From Saccharicrinis sp050296935 (GTDB lineage: Bacteria > Bacteroidota > Bacteroidia > Bacteroidales > Marinilabiliaceae): 7,133 nt of DNA. Made by a program: the position numbers and the translations under genes. Shown here piece by piece: positions 6,134 through 7,133 of this stretch. How positions within the stretch are numbered: position 1 is the first letter of the stretch; every line of letters begins with the position of its first letter. The stretch is from contig JBNKRV010000265.1 in NCBI GenBank assembly GCA_050296935.1, positions 1 through 7,133 on the forward strand. Direction: 5' to 3'. Under the pieces are notes generated by a model. The model saw nothing but the letters and a program-made list of their open reading frames with translations. It ran no database searches and had not been told where the DNA came from.

Positions 6134-6349
6134 TTACGTTTTGCTATCCGTTGAGATTAGCAATAGTCGAACATCAATTTCAAGTACTTTGGCTATATGG
6201 AAAAGGGTTTCAATTCTAGGTTGCATATCATTTCGACACCACTTAGAAATAGTAGTTCTATTCATTTCTAGTTGGTCAGCTAACCAATTGTTAGTTTTTC
6301 CCTTCTCAGCCAAAACCGCTTTTATACGGTTGTAAACTTGTTTTTCCAT
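6134..6349 (-). CDS. XRE/Cro-type helix-turn-helix regulator (controller-like), 71 aa
   Basis: A small DNA-binding protein made almost entirely of one HTH_3 domain. Helices 2-3 are NWLADQLEMNRTTISKWCRN (about residues 21-40), followed by QPRIETLFHIAKVLEIDVRLLL, the usual 'P..etL..iAk.L.vdv..Ll' tail of the family. The frame extends 40 codons further upstream, but those residues are unlike the family and the extension would pass over a good promoter, so the ATG at 6349-6347 (MEKQ) is preferred. It is the first gene of the minus-strand restriction operon, 51 bp before the methylase. By analogy with controller proteins of R-M systems it probably sets the timing and level of methylase and nuclease, and may also regulate the divergent gene at 6516. 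Direct targets are inferred from the palindromes at 6104 and 6424. Confidence 0.85.
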   Translation of the reverse strand: MEKQVYNRIKAVLAEKGKTNNWLADQLEMNRTTISKWCRNDMQPRIETLFHIAKVLEIDVRLLLISTDSKT

Positions 6350-6371
6350 AATGCAATTAATGCTTATGATA

Positions 6372-6379
6372 CAAATATA
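6372..6379 (-). promoter_or_regulatory. Bacteroidota-type -7 box for the regulator/restriction operon
   Basis: TATATTTG on the minus strand matches TAnnTTTG exactly and lies 22 nt from the ATG at 6349, giving a short leader. The nearest TTTG upstream (6410-6407) is 27 nt away, longer than the usual 19-21, so the -33 contact may be weak or replaced by an activator. Confidence 0.45.
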
Positions 6380-6423
6380 TATAGCTTGAAATAAACTTTT
6401 TTGGCACAAAAAATGCTTTTTAG

Positions 6424-6437
6424 TATTCATTTGAATA
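6424..6437. promoter_or_regulatory. 14-bp palindrome in the divergent promoter region
   Basis: TATTCA-TT-TGAATA, perfect 6+6 inverted repeat, about midway between the regulator start (6349) and the plus-strand ORF start (6516). It shares the CATTTG core with the palindrome at 6104-6119, so the same regulator could bind both. It sits just upstream of the plus-strand -7 box at 6445. The operator role is inferred. Confidence 0.4.
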
Positions 6438-6444
6438 TTATAAT

Positions 6445-6452
6445 TATCTTTG
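6445..6452 (+). promoter_or_regulatory. Bacteroidota-type -7 box for the 64-aa ORF
   Basis: TATCTTTG fits TAnnTTTG on the plus strand, 63 nt before the ATG at 6516. No TTTG at the usual -33 distance; one at 6430-6433, inside the palindrome, is too close. Confidence 0.35.
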
Positions 6453-6515
6453 TTTTGCTTATAAAGCATAAAAATATCCGATTAAAGTTTTTTTAGAACA
6501 CTTAAAGCTTGAAAT

Positions 6516-6710
6516 ATGAGTAGAAGATATACTAAAGCCGATTTAGAGGAGATTGTTTCTGTTCAACTGGAAAATCTCAATGCTATGCATGACCTCCTGA
6601 GTATCATGAAGCATCAAAATGAGTTATTGAATAGTGCAAACAAGAAATTGAAAGATGAAATCACAGACTTTAAGCAAAAGTTATATCCAACTCGAAAAAG
6701 AAATTTCTAA
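6516..6710 (+). CDS. Small coiled-coil protein, 64 aa, function unknown
   Basis: I do not recognise this protein. It begins MSRRYTKADLEEIVSVQLEN and is almost wholly predicted helix, with regularly spaced hydrophobic residues (about 20-55: NLNAMHDLLSIMKHQNELL, then NKKLKDEITDFKQKL), suggesting a dimeric coiled coil. Both ends are basic (MSRRY; TRKRNF), compatible with nucleic-acid contact. No signal peptide, membrane segment or cysteine motif. It is transcribed away from the restriction operon with its own promoter-like box and ends about 100 nt before the attC-like repeat, so it travels with the same segment. The good start, clean stop and isolated position make a real gene likely; a role as accessory or regulator of the defence operon is possible but unsupported. 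The stretch 6711-6810 after it shows no further gene. Confidence 0.55.
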   Translation: MSRRYTKADLEEIVSVQLENLNAMHDLLSIMKHQNELLNSANKKLKDEITDFKQKLYPTRKRNF

Positions 6711-6810
6711 GTCAGAGGTAGGGAAGATTAAGTTCTTTTGGTTTTTTCGGGGAGGTTTGTGCAAGGAGAAAAAACAAATGTGCTTAATGTACGGTTGGCT
6801 TTTCCGAATG

Positions 6811-7001
6811 ACGCACAACGGTCTCGCATATGAGGCGTGTGGGGATTAAAATTGTCTGCCTTTCCAAAACCGCACTGAGCCTAATGTTTTTACAAGGTAC
6901 TAATTTAACAAAAAAAAGTGGCTTTAAAAGCATTAGGCGGACAAATAGAAATCACCACCTCTCGCGAATCACTACACCCCACATGCCTTATTATGCATTG
7001 T
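6811..7001 (+). repeat. Long imperfect inverted repeat, attC-like recombination site
   Basis: Left arm GCATATGAGGCGTGTGGGG (6826-6844) pairs with right arm CCCCACATGCCTTATTATGC (6977-6996) with only a few mismatches and one bulge. The outer ACGCACAACG (6811-6820) pairs with CATTGTGTGT at the right edge (8 of 10), separated from the inner arm on the left by a 5-nt spacer absent on the right. Inside, AATTGTCTGCCT (6850-6861) pairs 10 of 12 with AGGCGGACAAAT (6935-6946), and GCCTAATG (6879-6886) pairs perfectly with CATTAGGC (6931-6938). Two arms per side, extra bases on one side and a large loop are the architecture of integron attC sites. The core boxes do not strictly match RYYYAAC/GTTRRRY and no integrase gene is here, so 'attC-like' is an inference. 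Confidence 0.55.
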
Positions 7002-7133
7002 GTGTGCCCTGCATGAGCAGCAGTGCACCCACACCCGAAGTTCTTGAAAAAGTTTAAAAATACAAATTATCTTCAATAAACCTCGGTTGTGGGTCATTTT
7101 TATCCATAGGGTGTAAGTCCCGAGTGGGCGGAG
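7002..7133 (+). mobile_element. Second group II intron copy, 5' part (cut by window edge)
   Basis: Starts GTGTGCCCTGC and is nearly identical for about 130 nt to the intron at 1866, with a handful of substitutions and one single-base indel (ATCC versus ATC near 7105). Its first stem is less perfect: the partner strand reads GCAGTGCACCC instead of GCAGGGCACAC, losing pairs. The exon immediately upstream ends CATTGT, so insertion is at the right edge of the attC-like repeat. Whether this copy carries the reverse transcriptase lies beyond the window. Confidence 0.75.

Noticed and set aside
6350..6469. 40-residue N-terminal extension of the XRE regulator
   Set aside because: Extra residues do not resemble the family, and the extension would place a good -7 box inside the coding region; the internal ATG at 6349 fits better.
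6655..7057. Two overlapping plus-strand open frames (64 and 75 aa)
   Set aside because: The first overlaps the 64-aa coiled-coil gene out of frame; the second reads through the attC-like repeat and the intron 5' end. The shared C-terminus with the frame at 1721-1921 merely reflects the repeated intron sequence.
1..7133. CRISPR array, tRNA or rRNA genes
   Set aside because: No regularly spaced short direct repeats, and no tRNA cloverleaf or rRNA sequence recognised on either strand.

Overview
The window looks like AT-rich accessory DNA from a member of the Bacteroidota. The evidence is low GC, start codons without purine-rich Shine-Dalgarno sequences, several matches to the Bacteroidota -7 box (TAnnTTTG), an IS3-type OrfA start, and group II intron RNA. 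No housekeeping gene is present, and the species cannot be named from this sequence.

Layout. Positions 1-71 hold the first 23 codons of an IS3-family OrfA (minus strand, cut by the window edge). Positions 271-304 carry the left arm of a hairpin site that occurs again near 6811. Positions 328-578 are a decayed C-terminal piece of a group II intron reverse transcriptase/maturase (plus strand). An intact class I SAM-dependent methyltransferase gene lies at 1494-778 (minus). A weakly symmetric site (1738-1865) follows and is interrupted by a complete but ORF-less group II intron (1866-2293), whose domain V 3' arm is abnormal. A minus-strand defence operon then runs from 6349 down to 2401: a small XRE-type regulator, a 1007-residue Eco57I-like adenine-N6 DNA methyltransferase, and a 222-residue PD-(D/E)XK nuclease whose gene overlaps the methylase by 11 bp. 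A 64-residue coiled-coil protein is encoded divergently (6516-6710, plus). A long imperfect inverted repeat (6811-7001), resembling an integron attC site, ends that segment. A second group II intron copy starts exactly at its right edge (7002) and runs off the window.

How the parts relate. The regulator, methylase and nuclease form a compact restriction-modification operon. A perfect 16-bp palindrome between the regulator and the methylase is a candidate operator, and the methylase has a TTG start preceded by a four-codon ATG-to-TGA mini-ORF. Both suggest that methylase output is held down and tuned.

At the larger scale the sequence reads as gene(s) followed by a hairpin site, twice, with a same-orientation group II intron in each site. 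That is the arrangement expected of integron-like or attC-like cassettes invaded by introns. The about 5.1 kb defence segment is therefore bracketed by direct intron repeats that could recombine. The attC interpretation is inference: the core bases deviate from the classical RYYYAAC/GTTRRRY consensus and no integrase is visible.
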